From contig CAJTVY010000072.1 of assembly GCA_910579925.1 (NCBI GenBank), forward strand, positions 1-11,001: 11,001 nucleotides of DNA, read 5' to 3'. The translations under genes and the position numbers were made by a program. Positions 1 to 7,798 of the stretch are shown piece after piece (position 1 is the first letter of the stretch; each line of letters opens with the position of its first letter). The stretch is from an uncultured Dorea sp. (GTDB taxonomy: Bacteria > Bacillota > Clostridia > Lachnospirales > Lachnospiraceae). Below the pieces are notes generated by a model. It saw nothing but the letters and a program-made list of their open reading frames with translations, was not told where the DNA came from and did not search any database.

Positions 1-581
1 CTATGCTGGAGCCGGTGTCAGATCCTACACGCCTTGCAGGGCAGGATGGGGGACTGTTGGTTCAGGCTTACCAGATGGCAGGGGAACCTGAGAAAGCCAG
101 AGGCTATATCCAGACGAGAGAATATCTGGATCTGCTGAATCTGGTGAGTGATGCCATGATATCCCTGGCTTTATACCAGGATGATTTCAAGAGATGCCAG
201 GAGACCATATGCAGGATTGGAAATGTAATAGAACAATACCGGTTGGAACGGCTTCATCCGAATGTGGCGGCGCAGTTCCATTACCAGACAGCGGTAGTGT
301 ATGCTTTGAACGGGGAGGAAGAAGGGGCGCTTAAGGCCCTCCGCTCTTTTCAAAAATGTGTTGACAGACTTTTATGTGCAGAGAAGCTGACGCTCCACGG
401 GGATGATTATTTTGATCGGTTGGACGCATGGATTGAAACCCTTCCGCTAGGCGATATGGCTCCCCGAAGCAGGGAATTCATTTTCCGGAATCTGCAGGCG
501 GCATTCGGTCATCCGGCCTTTGAGGGAATCAAAGAGAACCCCCATTTTCAAAGGATGCTGCAGCATTTTACGAGTAAGTAG
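1..581 (+). CDS. C-terminal part of a helical-repeat protein, probably an HTH/TPR transcriptional regulator (5' end outside window)
   Basis: The reading frame is open from the left edge. The first ATG (position 3) has no ribosome binding site, so I treat this as the last ~192 residues of a longer protein. The visible part is soluble, with no membrane segment or signal peptide. It is rich in paired amphipathic helices; the segment around residues 88-118 (AAQFHYQTAVVYALNGEEEG and the helix after it) has the A/Y/G spacing of a tetratricopeptide repeat. XRE-type regulators with a short N-terminal HTH and a long TPR-like tail are common directly upstream of ABC-2 transporter operons in clostridia, and this gene runs straight into such an operon (9-bp gap). 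A role as regulator of the downstream transporters is inferred, because the HTH itself is not in the window. The stop TAG at 579-581 overlaps the next gene's ribosome binding site. Confidence 0.6.
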   Translation, partial: MLEPVSDPTRLAGQDGGLLVQAYQMAGEPEKARGYIQTREYLDLLNLVSDAMISLALYQDDFKRCQETICRIGNVIEQYRLERLHPNVAAQFHYQTAVVYALNGEEEGALKALRSFQKCVDRLLCAEKLTLHGDDYFDRLDAWIETLPLGDMAPRSREFIFRNLQAAFGHPAFEGIKENPHFQRMLQHFTSK

Positions 582-590
582 GAGGAGAAA

Positions 591-797
591 ATGATGCCTG
601 ATATAAATGAAATGTTACCTTTTTTAATTCCGCTGGCGATTATGGAGGTTGTGCTGCTGATCTATACGCTCCACCATATTTTGACACATCAAACTTACAG
701 GCACGGCAGCCGGGCCTTATGGATTGTGATTACGTTAATTGGGATGCAGTTTATCGGACCAATCCTTTATTTTCTGCTGGGAAGGGAGGAAAACTGA
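591..797 (+). CDS. PLDc_N-type small membrane protein, 68 aa
   Basis: This is a short protein with two hydrophobic helices, roughly residues 9-31 and 43-63, separated by a polar His/Arg/Tyr-rich loop (residues 32-42). The ending GPILYFLLGR matches the PLDc_N (phospholipase D N-terminal, also found free-standing) pattern of W....i...iG...Yfl.gr. No catalytic phospholipase domain follows, so it should not be called an enzyme. Such stand-alone proteins are often found beside bacitracin-type ABC transporters, where they may be a small membrane partner; the role is unproven. AGGAGG at 580-585 precedes ATG 591; a second ATG at 594 is also possible. Only one base separates its stop from the ATPase start, so the two are probably translationally coupled. 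Confidence 0.75.
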   Translation: MMPDINEMLPFLIPLAIMEVVLLIYTLHHILTHQTYRHGSRALWIVITLIGMQFIGPILYFLLGREEN

Positions 798-798
798 G

Positions 799-1695
799 AT
801 GGAGATGTTATCCCTTTCCCATGTGGCAAAGAACTTCGGAGGAAAACAGGTGCTCCGTGATGTCAGTTTCTCCGTCCCGGAGCATACGGTATACGGTTTC
901 GTGGGACAAAACGGCGCCGGAAAGACCACGGCTATGAAGATGATTCTGGGGCTTCTGGCCGTAAGCGGCGGAGAGATTACCGTGAATGGAATGCCGGTCC
1001 GCTACGGAAACACACCGACAAACCGGCTTATCGGTTATCTGCCTGATGTGCCGGAATTCTACCCGTATATGACTCCGTCAGAATATCTGCGTTTTTGCGG
1101 TGAGATCTCTGGCATGCCGGTAAAAGAGATCAAAAGCCGCTGTGAAGAGCTGCTGCGTCTGGTGGGGCTGGAAAAAGAGAAACACCGGATCAAAGGATTC
1201 TCCAGGGGCATGAAACAGCGCCTTGGGGTTGCGCAAGCCCTGTTTGGCAGACCTAAGCTGTTGATCTGCGACGAGCCTACTTCGGCCCTTGACCCGGCAG
1301 GCAGGAAGGAATTATTGGACATTCTGACAGCGGCAAAGGAGGAGACAACGGTACTGTTCTCCACCCATATTCTGTCGGACGTGGAGCATATCTGTGATGA
1401 GATGGCGTTTCTGCACGAGGGGAAGATTGCCCTTAAGGGCTCTCTTGATGAGGTACGTAAGCTTAAGAAAGCTTCGGCGGTGACGGTGGAAATGGAGTAT
1501 CCGGAAGACACAAAAGTTTTGCGGCAGGCGTTTCCGTTTCTTAAGGCTGCAGGAAAGAACAGCCTTCTCTTGGAGGAAGCAGAGAGGCTTCCAGAGCTTC
1601 TGCATTGGATTGCGGACAGGAGGTATCCGGTTATGCGTATCGAACGGCAGGAGGCGGATCTGGAAGACCTGTTTATGGAGGTGGTAGGCAAATGA
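799..1695 (+). CDS. ABC transporter ATP-binding protein (ABC-2 / BcrA-like), 298 aa
   Basis: This is a cytoplasmic ATPase that would power the adjacent permease. The P-loop GQNGAGKTT lies at residues 36-44, the signature loop FSRGMKQ at 134-140, Walker B LLICDEP at 154-160 with a SALD D-loop, and the switch histidine at H190. The Q-loop position reads YLPD, an Asp where classical ABC ATPases have Gln; this is seen in EcsA/BcrA-like subfamilies. Residues ~225-298 form the extra C-terminal domain common in drug-export ATPases. I start at ATG 799 because AGGGAGG at 783-789 sits 9 nt upstream. The longer frame from 739 would only add residues overlapping the preceding gene. The stop overlaps the permease start (ATGA), giving a coupled pair. 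Confidence 0.93.
   Translation: MEMLSLSHVAKNFGGKQVLRDVSFSVPEHTVYGFVGQNGAGKTTAMKMILGLLAVSGGEITVNGMPVRYGNTPTNRLIGYLPDVPEFYPYMTPSEYLRFCGEISGMPVKEIKSRCEELLRLVGLEKEKHRIKGFSRGMKQRLGVAQALFGRPKLLICDEPTSALDPAGRKELLDILTAAKEETTVLFSTHILSDVEHICDEMAFLHEGKIALKGSLDEVRKLKKASAVTVEMEYPEDTKVLRQAFPFLKAAGKNSLLLEEAERLPELLHWIADRRYPVMRIERQEADLEDLFMEVVGK
1678..1685 (+). promoter_or_regulatory. Ribosome binding site for the first permease, embedded in the ATPase C-terminal codons
   Basis: GGAGGTGG lies 6 nt before ATG 1692 and simultaneously encodes MEVV of the ATPase. It fixes the permease start at 1692 rather than the upstream in-frame codon at 1605, which has no comparable site. Confidence 0.75.
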
Positions 1696-2453
1696 ATGCA
1701 TTTCTGAAAAAAGAATGGATGGAATGGAATCGGACCGGGCGGTCGTGGATTCTGATGCTGGTTTTCGTATTATTTGGGATTATGAATCCTGCCCTGGCGA
1801 AGCTTACACCCTGGCTTATGGAAGCCTTATCGGATTCTCTGGCGGATACGGGGCTTGCGACGACAGCCGTCCAGGTGGATGCCATGACCTCCTGGACTCA
1901 GTTTTATAAAAATATCCCAATAGGGTTGATCATTTTCATCCTGATCGTCGGTGGGAATTTTACCGCAGAGTACGAGAAAGGCACGCTGATTCCTGTCGTA
2001 ACCAAAGGACTGTCACGCCAAAGCGTCCTGGCGGCGAAGGCGGTATTCTTATATGGCTCCTGGACGGTGCTGTATGCGGTCTGTTTTGGGATTACTTATG
2101 GTTACAACGCATATTTCTGGGATAACGGGATTGCCGGGAACCTGTTCTTTGCTGTCGCCTGTACGTGGCTGTTTGGCGTGTGGGCAGCCGCGCTTCTGAT
2201 TTTCTTTTCCGCGGTGTCAAAAAGCAGTTCCCAGGTACTTCTAGGAACCGGCGGGACGGCGCTGGGCGTTTATCTTCTTTCTATGTTCCCGAAGCTTGAC
2301 GCTTTTCTTCCGGCAAGGCTGCTGAGGGGAATGGAGCTTTTACAAAGGGTCAAAAGCCCGGAAGATTATTATGCCAACATAGCGGTAGTGGGGCTAATGG
2401 TTTTGCTGTGTATGGTACTGTCTGTCGGTTGTTTTAACCGGAAACAGTTGTAG
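1692..2453 (+). CDS. ABC-2 type transporter permease, 253 aa
   Basis: This is an integral membrane subunit. About six hydrophobic helices are visible near residues 19-38, 75-92, 117-135, 149-173, 181-199 and 227-247. The N-terminus (FLKKEWMEW) is an amphipathic basic/aromatic stretch typical of ABC-2 permeases. The segment GGNFTAEYEKGTL (residues 87-99) matches the family motif before the third helix (E.E.GT). It would form the membrane channel with the ATPase encoded immediately upstream, with which it overlaps by 4 bp (ATGA). The substrate cannot be read from the sequence; lipids, peptides and antibiotics are all transported by this superfamily. The next ATPase starts 15 bp after its stop. 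Confidence 0.88.
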   Translation: MNAFLKKEWMEWNRTGRSWILMLVFVLFGIMNPALAKLTPWLMEALSDSLADTGLATTAVQVDAMTSWTQFYKNIPIGLIIFILIVGGNFTAEYEKGTLIPVVTKGLSRQSVLAAKAVFLYGSWTVLYAVCFGITYGYNAYFWDNGIAGNLFFAVACTWLFGVWAAALLIFFSAVSKSSSQVLLGTGGTALGVYLLSMFPKLDAFLPARLLRGMELLQRVKSPEDYYANIAVVGLMVLLCMVLSVGCFNRKQL

Positions 2454-2468
2454 AATGGGAGGAGAGTT

Positions 2469-3194
2469 ATGCTTATTATCAATCATTTGACGAAACATTA
2501 TAAGGGAAGCAGTAAGGGGATCTCGGATCTAAGCCTTCAGGTGAGACCGGGGGATATCTATGCGTTTATTGGACACAACGGAGCCGGAAAGACTACTACG
2601 TTAAAGTGCATTGCCGGTATTCACGATTATGAAACCGGTGAGATCCGGATCGGAGGGAGGAACCTTCGGGAGGCTCCCCTTGCCTGCAAACAGGTGACGG
2701 CTTATATTCCGGATAATCCGGATCTGTATGAGTATCTGACAGGTATCCAGTATCTGAACTTTATTGCCGATATTTTCAAAGTTTCAGCAGAAGACAGGAA
2801 GGAACGGATTCAAAGATACGGGGATGAATTCGAGATAACGGCGTCTCTTGGGGATCTGATATCCTCTTATTCCCATGGCATGAAGCAGAAGCTTGCAATC
2901 ATATCTGCGATGCTGCATGAACCAAAGCTGCTGATTCTGGACGAGCCTTTTGTCGGGCTTGACCCGAAAGCGGCCGTTGTCCTGAAGGGTATGATGAGGA
3001 AGCTTTGTGACAGCGGGGGCGCCATATTCTTCTCCACCCACGTGCTGGAGGTAGCTGAAAAGCTCTGCAACAAGGTAGCGATGGTCAAAGACGGGCGTCT
3101 GGTTGCCTCCGGCAGTATGGAGGAGGTCGTGGAGCAGGGCAGAACTCTGGAGTCTATTTTTATGGAGGTGGTAAATGATGCCGGCACAGATTAG
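2469..3194 (+). CDS. ABC transporter ATP-binding protein (EcsA/YthP-like), 241 aa
   Basis: This is the second ATPase of the operon. The P-loop GHNGAGKTT is at residues 35-43, the signature loop YSHGMKQ at 134-140, Walker B LLILDEP at 154-160, the D-loop GLD, and the switch His at 191. The Q-loop region reads YIPDNPDLYEYLT, with Asp instead of Gln, close to the YIPETP-type loop of EcsA. It lacks the C-terminal extension of the first ATPase and ends shortly after SIFMEVV. GGGAGGAG at 2457-2464 precedes ATG 2469. It overlaps the following permease gene by 20 bp, which pairs it with that protein. It shares architecture with the first ATPase but is clearly divergent, so this is not a recent duplication. 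Confidence 0.93.
   Translation: MLIINHLTKHYKGSSKGISDLSLQVRPGDIYAFIGHNGAGKTTTLKCIAGIHDYETGEIRIGGRNLREAPLACKQVTAYIPDNPDLYEYLTGIQYLNFIADIFKVSAEDRKERIQRYGDEFEITASLGDLISSYSHGMKQKLAIISAMLHEPKLLILDEPFVGLDPKAAVVLKGMMRKLCDSGGAIFFSTHVLEVAEKLCNKVAMVKDGRLVASGSMEEVVEQGRTLESIFMEVVNDAGTD
3164..3171 (+). promoter_or_regulatory. Ribosome binding site for the second permease, embedded in the ATPase C-terminal codons
   Basis: GGAGGTGG again encodes MEVV of the preceding ATPase, exactly as at 1678-1685. It lies 3 nt from ATG 3175 and 6 nt from ATG 3178. The 6-nt spacing matches the first permease, so 3178 may be the true start. Confidence 0.7.
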
Positions 3195-4779
3195 TTTGGA
3201 ACAGATTAAGATCATGGCAAGGCTGGAGCTTTGTAATCTCTTTGGTATCAATGTTTTACGGTTTTCTAAGGATACGCGTGCGAAAAAGAGGGCTGTACTG
3301 CTGTCCGTTCTCTGGGCGTTCCTGATTATGCTGATGCTTTTTTACGTGGGCGGTCTTTCCTACGGCCTGGTTCGGCTTGGGGCGGAAGCGGAGATCATTT
3401 CATGCCTGATCGCGGTTTCCAGTATCCTGATTTTTATTTTTGGAGTCTTAAAGGCGGGAAGCATCATATTCCGGGTACAGGGATTTGATATGGTATCCGC
3501 CCTGCCTGTAACGAAAGGCGCGATAGTAATCAGCCGGTTTCTGCGCATGTATACAGAAAATATGCTGCTGGCAGGTCTGATACTGATTCCGGGGATCGCA
3601 GTATATGCCTGGTCGGTGAGGCCGGGGGCAACATTTTATTTGAATGCATTTCTTGGAATCTGGTCCGTGCCGTTATTGCCAATGACAGGGGCGATCCTTG
3701 CGGGGGCGCTGGTTTCAGGTATTTCCGCCAGGACGAGGCATAAAAGCCTGGCGGCGTCAGCGCTGACGCTTCTGTTAGCTTTTGCGGTTATGTTTGGTTC
3801 TTCACGGCTTACGGCTATGGAAGGGATGGAAAGCATGGAGTTCATAGAGGAACTGTCAGGGATGGTTTCGGCCGTGCTGGAGGACTACTATCCGCCTGCT
3901 GTCTGGCTTGGAACGGCGATTGTAAAGGGGGAATTCGGCCGGTGCCTGATGTATACGGGAGTGTTTTTGGCTGTATTTGCTGCAGCGGCGGCGATCGTAT
4001 CCGCCTGTTTTCAATCCATCTGCCGGAATCTGCATACAACGGCGGCTAAGCATGATTATCAGGTGGGAGAGCTGAAAGCGGATTCGGCGCTGGCGTCTCT
4101 GTGCAGAAAAGAATTCAGACGGTATTTTGCATCCAGTATCTATGTGTCCAATACGCTGATTGGGCCAATCCTGGGATGCGTCATATCGGGGGCGCTTCTT
4201 TTTACAGGGCCGGAGAAGATTAAGGAAATACTGCCGATTCCGGTTGACCTAGCAGGGATCGCGCCATTCCTGCTGGCAGGTACTTTTTGTATGATGACCA
4301 CTGCAGCGACTTCTGTTTCTATGGAGGGGAAGAACTGGTGGCTCGTCAAAAGCCTGCCGCTGCCGACGAAAACGATTCTTGACGCGAAGATTCTGATGAA
4401 TTTGATACTGGTTCTGCCTTTTTATCTCCTGTCAGAGGTTTTCTTAATCTTAGCATTAAGGCCCGGGATACAGGAAGGTTTCTGGCTGGCAGTAATTCCG
4501 GTGGTGATCCTTTTGTTTGCCTGTATATACGGGATTACCATAAACCTGCATTTCCCGGTTATGGATTGGGAGAATGAAGTAAGCGTGGTCAAGCAGAGCG
4601 CTTCAGCCATACTTGGCGGCATGGGCGGGGCTGTCCTTGCGGTTCTTGGCGGCGCGGGCGCCTGTGTGGTTCCGGGAGGATATCTTGGTGGATATGAGAC
4701 GGTTCTGTGTGTGTTGGTTTTGGGGATTGCATGGTTGTTGTACCGAAAAAATAACCGCATGGATCTGCGGGAAATTTGA
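3175..4779 (+). CDS. Large polytopic ABC exporter permease, 534 aa
   Basis: This is a very hydrophobic protein with about 12 predicted membrane helices. The first is near residues 40-65, others cluster at 75-100, 125-145, 155-185 and 195-210, one lies near 260-282, and a second set runs from ~320 to the C-terminus. The long polar N-terminus and the soluble stretch between helix sets (~290-315) fit the large EcsB/YthQ-like exporter permeases that pair with EcsA-type ATPases. It overlaps the upstream ATPase by 20 bp, so the two should form one transporter. Start codons at 3175 and 3178 are both usable. I see no convincing terminator after it. The substrate is unknown. It is roughly twice the size of the first permease and may act as a fused dimer of half-units. 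Confidence 0.85.
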   Translation: MMPAQISLEQIKIMARLELCNLFGINVLRFSKDTRAKKRAVLLSVLWAFLIMLMLFYVGGLSYGLVRLGAEAEIISCLIAVSSILIFIFGVLKAGSIIFRVQGFDMVSALPVTKGAIVISRFLRMYTENMLLAGLILIPGIAVYAWSVRPGATFYLNAFLGIWSVPLLPMTGAILAGALVSGISARTRHKSLAASALTLLLAFAVMFGSSRLTAMEGMESMEFIEELSGMVSAVLEDYYPPAVWLGTAIVKGEFGRCLMYTGVFLAVFAAAAAIVSACFQSICRNLHTTAAKHDYQVGELKADSALASLCRKEFRRYFASSIYVSNTLIGPILGCVISGALLFTGPEKIKEILPIPVDLAGIAPFLLAGTFCMMTTAATSVSMEGKNWWLVKSLPLPTKTILDAKILMNLILVLPFYLLSEVFLILALRPGIQEGFWLAVIPVVILLFACIYGITINLHFPVMDWENEVSVVKQSASAILGGMGGAVLAVLGGAGACVVPGGYLGGYETVLCVLVLGIAWLLYRKNNRMDLREI

Positions 4780-4909
4780 GGAAAACAGGATTGATATATT
4801 TCGTCTTTGGAGGGCCGTCGGCACATGGCTGCCTCAGCACAACTTAACAACGGAACCATTTTCGATAGAAAAGTATTTCCAGAATGCGGAAGATATGGTA
4901 TGGAAATAA
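4780..4909 (+). other. Gene-free stretch downstream of the + strand operon
   Basis: No convincing gene is visible here. A 30-codon frame from ATG 4824 has GGAGG at 4808-4812 upstream but no recognisable content. A short GGCA/TGCC stem occurs near 4819-4832 without a following T-run, so no rho-independent terminator for the + strand operon can be supported. Confidence 0.5.
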
Positions 4910-5160
4910 ATTCATAAATCTGGAGAAAAACTTACATCGGCCAATGGGAGTGATTCGGTAAGCTTTGTATATGAAGATTCTTCGCTTACATATGCCGGCC
5001 AGACAACCACTCTTGCATTGGCCGAACCCGATTTTATCCAGGAAATACAGGCGCCGGGAAAGTATTATAAGTCAAACGAAATATATGAGTTTACATATAC
5101 ACACAAAAATGACGAGACATATGAATATATATTTTTTCTCATGATTATACTAATAAAAGA
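4910..5160 (+). pseudogene. Decayed fragment resembling a SpaA/Cna_B surface-protein domain
   Basis: The frame is open from 4910 (just after an in-frame TAA at 4907) but has no start codon or ribosome binding site at its head. Its translation includes FIQEIQAPGKYYKSNEIYEF at about 5027-5092, which fits the SpaA/Cna_B pattern of (Y)xxxExxAPxGYxxSxxxYxF. A six-T run at 5132-5137 breaks the frame. Skipping two T's restores FSHDYTNKR up to 5160, which looks like the F.H.(Y/F)TN ending of such domains. SpaA-type domains are building blocks of wall-anchored adhesins and pilins. Here only one incomplete domain survives, truncated on both sides. Family assignment is by pattern recognition only and is moderate at best. 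Confidence 0.42.
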
Positions 5161-5196
5161 TTTATGCCCGCTTGGTTCATTGCTCGCGGGCATAAA
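5161..5196 (-). terminator. Rho-independent terminator of the - strand ABC operon
   Basis: A perfect 11-bp inverted repeat (TTTATGCCCGC / GCGGGCATAAA) has a 14-nt loop and lies 20 bp beyond the permease stop. On the - strand it is followed by a T-rich tract (TCTTTTATTA). On the + strand no T-run follows, so it serves the - strand transcript. Confidence 0.85.
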
Positions 5197-5216
5197 ATAT
5201 CATTCATATTCGGCTG

Positions 5217-7784
5217 TCAATTAAGGCGCAGCCGCTCAATAATGCTCGCCCTGACCATCCTCCTGTATACAACGACCGGTATCGTCACAGTCAGAATGAA
5301 AAGGAACGGATATAAAACCAACATCGGCCACGCCACAAAGTGATATGTGAAAAACCAGATGCTGGAGGATATCCCCCTTACAATCACCAGAGAAAGGAAT
5401 CCTCCGAAGACTACAGACGCAGCGATTGTCCCTGCCGCATAATAAAGCCCTTCATAAGAAAGCATACTTTTTAACTGTTTCCCCGTCATACCGATACTCT
5501 GTAACATGGCAAATTCCTTCCTGCGCGTAAGAATACTTGTCAGTACGGAATTTATAAAATTTGCTATTCCGATAAAGCCAATCAAGACACTCAACGTACC
5601 GCCGATTGTAACGATTAAGGAAGTCAGACTGTCAAAGGACTCTTTATAGGTTCCTCTGGAATCAAAATCCATATTCGGTTCTGCATTTTCCACGTAACTG
5701 CCCAGAAACTCTTCCATCTCCGTTTCCCTGCCGTCTTTCACATTGAATGGGAAACCGACCAGATGAGGGGTATCGCAGAGCTTCCGAAAACGTTCTGTCG
5801 GCAGGTAGAATCTCGACGCACCCGTGTGACGGGTAGTAGCCGTATTCTCATTTGTGCGGACCTTCGCCATAACCGTAAGGTCAAAACTTCTGTCTCTGGA
5901 AATATGTGTGCCATCCACATTCAGATGGTTGAAATGTATCTTGTCCCCGACATTCACCTCCGAATTGTCGATCACGTTTCCATTATCATCACACTCAACA
6001 TTAAACAGAACATAATCTCCTGATGCTAACGCCTGCCAGTCTATTGTTCCCTCTATGACCTCCATAGAATCAAACAGGAACTCATCCGCCCCGTACAAAT
6101 CAACATACGGGTTCCCGTCAGTATCCTTATTATAGTTGGCAAACGCCTGACTGGAGGCGGAGAATGCTTCCTCCAGAATCCGCGACGTGTAAAGCCGGCC
6201 GCCGTCTTCAAAACTGTCTTGCCGCCGCACCGCTTCTATAAATGACTCCGACAGCTCATACTCGCTTCTTTCAAACCGATACTGGAAATAATCTGCAGAA
6301 GAGATCAAAAAGTCCACATCCATAAATTTTGAAATATATTTGTCAATATCAAATCCTGCCGCTAATGTAAACACGGTATTGAACAGCACCAGGCTCAACG
6401 TCATGGATACCAGAACAAGCACTGTACGTCTGCGGTTCCTGCCCAGGTTCGCCAAAGCCATTCGATGAATTTTCGCCCCTTTTGTTGACTTCTTATCCGT
6501 ACTCTTCTTCCCAAAGGCTCCAGGGTCATTTTCCGTATACCGGATCGCCTCAATCGGAGACACCATTCCCGCGATTCTGGCAGGCCTGCGTACACTGATG
6601 AAAACTGTTATCAGGGCAAATACTGCCGAGCCGATAAAAATATAAGGATTGGCCGTCACCTTGATTCCCGCCTCTGATGTATAGCTGGTTCCATTCATCA
6701 GGAAAGGCACCAGCGCACGTCCGATCAAAAATCCAAACAAAAGCCCGATCGGTATACCAATCAGCGAAAGCCGCAGTACTTGGCCGGAAATCAGCCGCTT
6801 AATCTGACGTTTTGTAATCCCCAGCGTTTTAAGCTGCCCGTAAGATTGGATATCCTGTATCACAGATATTTGAAAAATATTATATATAATCAGGTACCCC
6901 GCCACAATGATGAGAAGAATCCCTGCAATTCCGGAAATAAGCATGGCAGGATTTTCAAGCAGGTTTCCTCCTGTATATGCCGGACTGATCCTCGCAATAA
7001 TATAATTCGGATCTTCTGCGCTTCCTCCCATTGTGTCGCATGTATATCCTGTTTCAGAAAGGAGCTGCTGCAATTTTGCCTCTGGGTCCCCGTTTCCTTT
7101 AAACATGATATAAGATGCGACAGAGCCGGTATAATCACCACCTACCGTATGGGTATAGCCGTCAAGTTCTGCATGACTGTCCATAAAAGCCTTTGATACA
7201 AGCAGCCTACCTACATTGCTCAGGCTGTCTGTTTCCCAAAAACCGCACAATGTGAAATCGGTCTGGTATTCTTTCCCTTTCATCTCATAGGACAGAGAAA
7301 CTGTCTCACCAATTCTGGCCGGTATCCCCAGCGCCTCCAGCGTTTTCGTATCTGCCATGATCTCCCGGTCCGCTGCTGGCTTCTGACCTTCTGTCGGTTC
7401 ATATCGCGCAAAATCAAGCATCGTATCGTCCATATACCAGACTTCTGCCCGCCATTTTTCAAGTCCCGGGTTCTTGAGCTTATAGGAAATACATTTCGTA
7501 TAGGCAATCCTGTCAATGAGAGGGCTCCCTTTCACATCCTCATAGATATTGTCATTAATATAGCTTAACACAGCCTGACCGTCGCCACCCGCTTTCCGGA
7601 TATTCTGATCGTGGATAGTGTCCATCATGCCAAAGCCCAGAGTAAAAATCGCAGCAAAGAGGGTCGTCGTCAGAACAATCGCAATCACGGCAATCATATT
7701 TCTGCTCTTGTTCGCCTTAAAATACCGCCCCGATAGCCGTTTTAACACAGCCTGATTATTATTTCCGAATAGAATATCATTCAT
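5217..7784 (-). CDS. FtsX-family ABC transporter permease with two external domains, 855 aa
   Basis: This is the membrane subunit of a MacB/SalY-like transporter. The order is helix 1 (~residues 30-53), external domain 1 (~55-278), three helices (~280-303, 337-358, 379-398), a cytoplasmic linker rich in Lys/Ser (~415-440), helix 5 (~454-478), external domain 2 (~480-718), then three final helices (~722-746, 779-803, 817-840). Both FtsX units carry the conserved cytoplasmic loop: SYGQLKTLGITKRQIK at 314-329 and EFAMLQSIGMTGKQLK at 757-772. Family members export or release membrane-embedded substrates such as antimicrobial peptides and lipoproteins by mechanotransmission. BceB-type permeases are usually ~650 aa with 10 helices and one external domain, so this is a different layout. 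AAGGAGGGG precedes ATG 7784 and overlaps the upstream ATPase's stop. Confidence 0.9.
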   Translation of the reverse strand: MNDILFGNNNQAVLKRLSGRYFKANKSRNMIAVIAIVLTTTLFAAIFTLGFGMMDTIHDQNIRKAGGDGQAVLSYINDNIYEDVKGSPLIDRIAYTKCISYKLKNPGLEKWRAEVWYMDDTMLDFARYEPTEGQKPAADREIMADTKTLEALGIPARIGETVSLSYEMKGKEYQTDFTLCGFWETDSLSNVGRLLVSKAFMDSHAELDGYTHTVGGDYTGSVASYIMFKGNGDPEAKLQQLLSETGYTCDTMGGSAEDPNYIIARISPAYTGGNLLENPAMLISGIAGILLIIVAGYLIIYNIFQISVIQDIQSYGQLKTLGITKRQIKRLISGQVLRLSLIGIPIGLLFGFLIGRALVPFLMNGTSYTSEAGIKVTANPYIFIGSAVFALITVFISVRRPARIAGMVSPIEAIRYTENDPGAFGKKSTDKKSTKGAKIHRMALANLGRNRRRTVLVLVSMTLSLVLFNTVFTLAAGFDIDKYISKFMDVDFLISSADYFQYRFERSEYELSESFIEAVRRQDSFEDGGRLYTSRILEEAFSASSQAFANYNKDTDGNPYVDLYGADEFLFDSMEVIEGTIDWQALASGDYVLFNVECDDNGNVIDNSEVNVGDKIHFNHLNVDGTHISRDRSFDLTVMAKVRTNENTATTRHTGASRFYLPTERFRKLCDTPHLVGFPFNVKDGRETEMEEFLGSYVENAEPNMDFDSRGTYKESFDSLTSLIVTIGGTLSVLIGFIGIANFINSVLTSILTRRKEFAMLQSIGMTGKQLKSMLSYEGLYYAAGTIAASVVFGGFLSLVIVRGISSSIWFFTYHFVAWPMLVLYPFLFILTVTIPVVVYRRMVRASIIERLRLN

Positions 7785-7798
7785 CTTCAGTCCCCTCC

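Noticed and set aside
739..798. Upstream extension of the first ATPase
   Set aside because: It overlaps the PLDc_N gene and lacks family-like residues; AGGGAGG fits ATG 799.
1605..1691. Upstream extension of the first ABC-2 permease
   Set aside because: It would lie wholly inside the ATPase gene, and the strong GGAGGTGG site is placed for ATG 1692.
1059..1691. 210-codon - strand frame opposite the first ATPase
   Set aside because: It is Ser/Arg-rich antisense shadow sequence with no ribosome binding site, opposite an unmistakable ATPase.
4613..4909. 98-codon + strand frame across the end of the large permease
   Set aside because: Most of it is a shadow of the permease in another frame; the tail has no family features or codon pattern.
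5161..5196. Terminator for the + strand operon
   Set aside because: No T-run follows the stem on the + strand; the T-rich tract lies on the - strand side only.
6780..7196. 138-codon + strand frame opposite the FtsX permease
   Set aside because: Antisense shadow with Cys/His/Arg-rich low-quality composition and no start signal.
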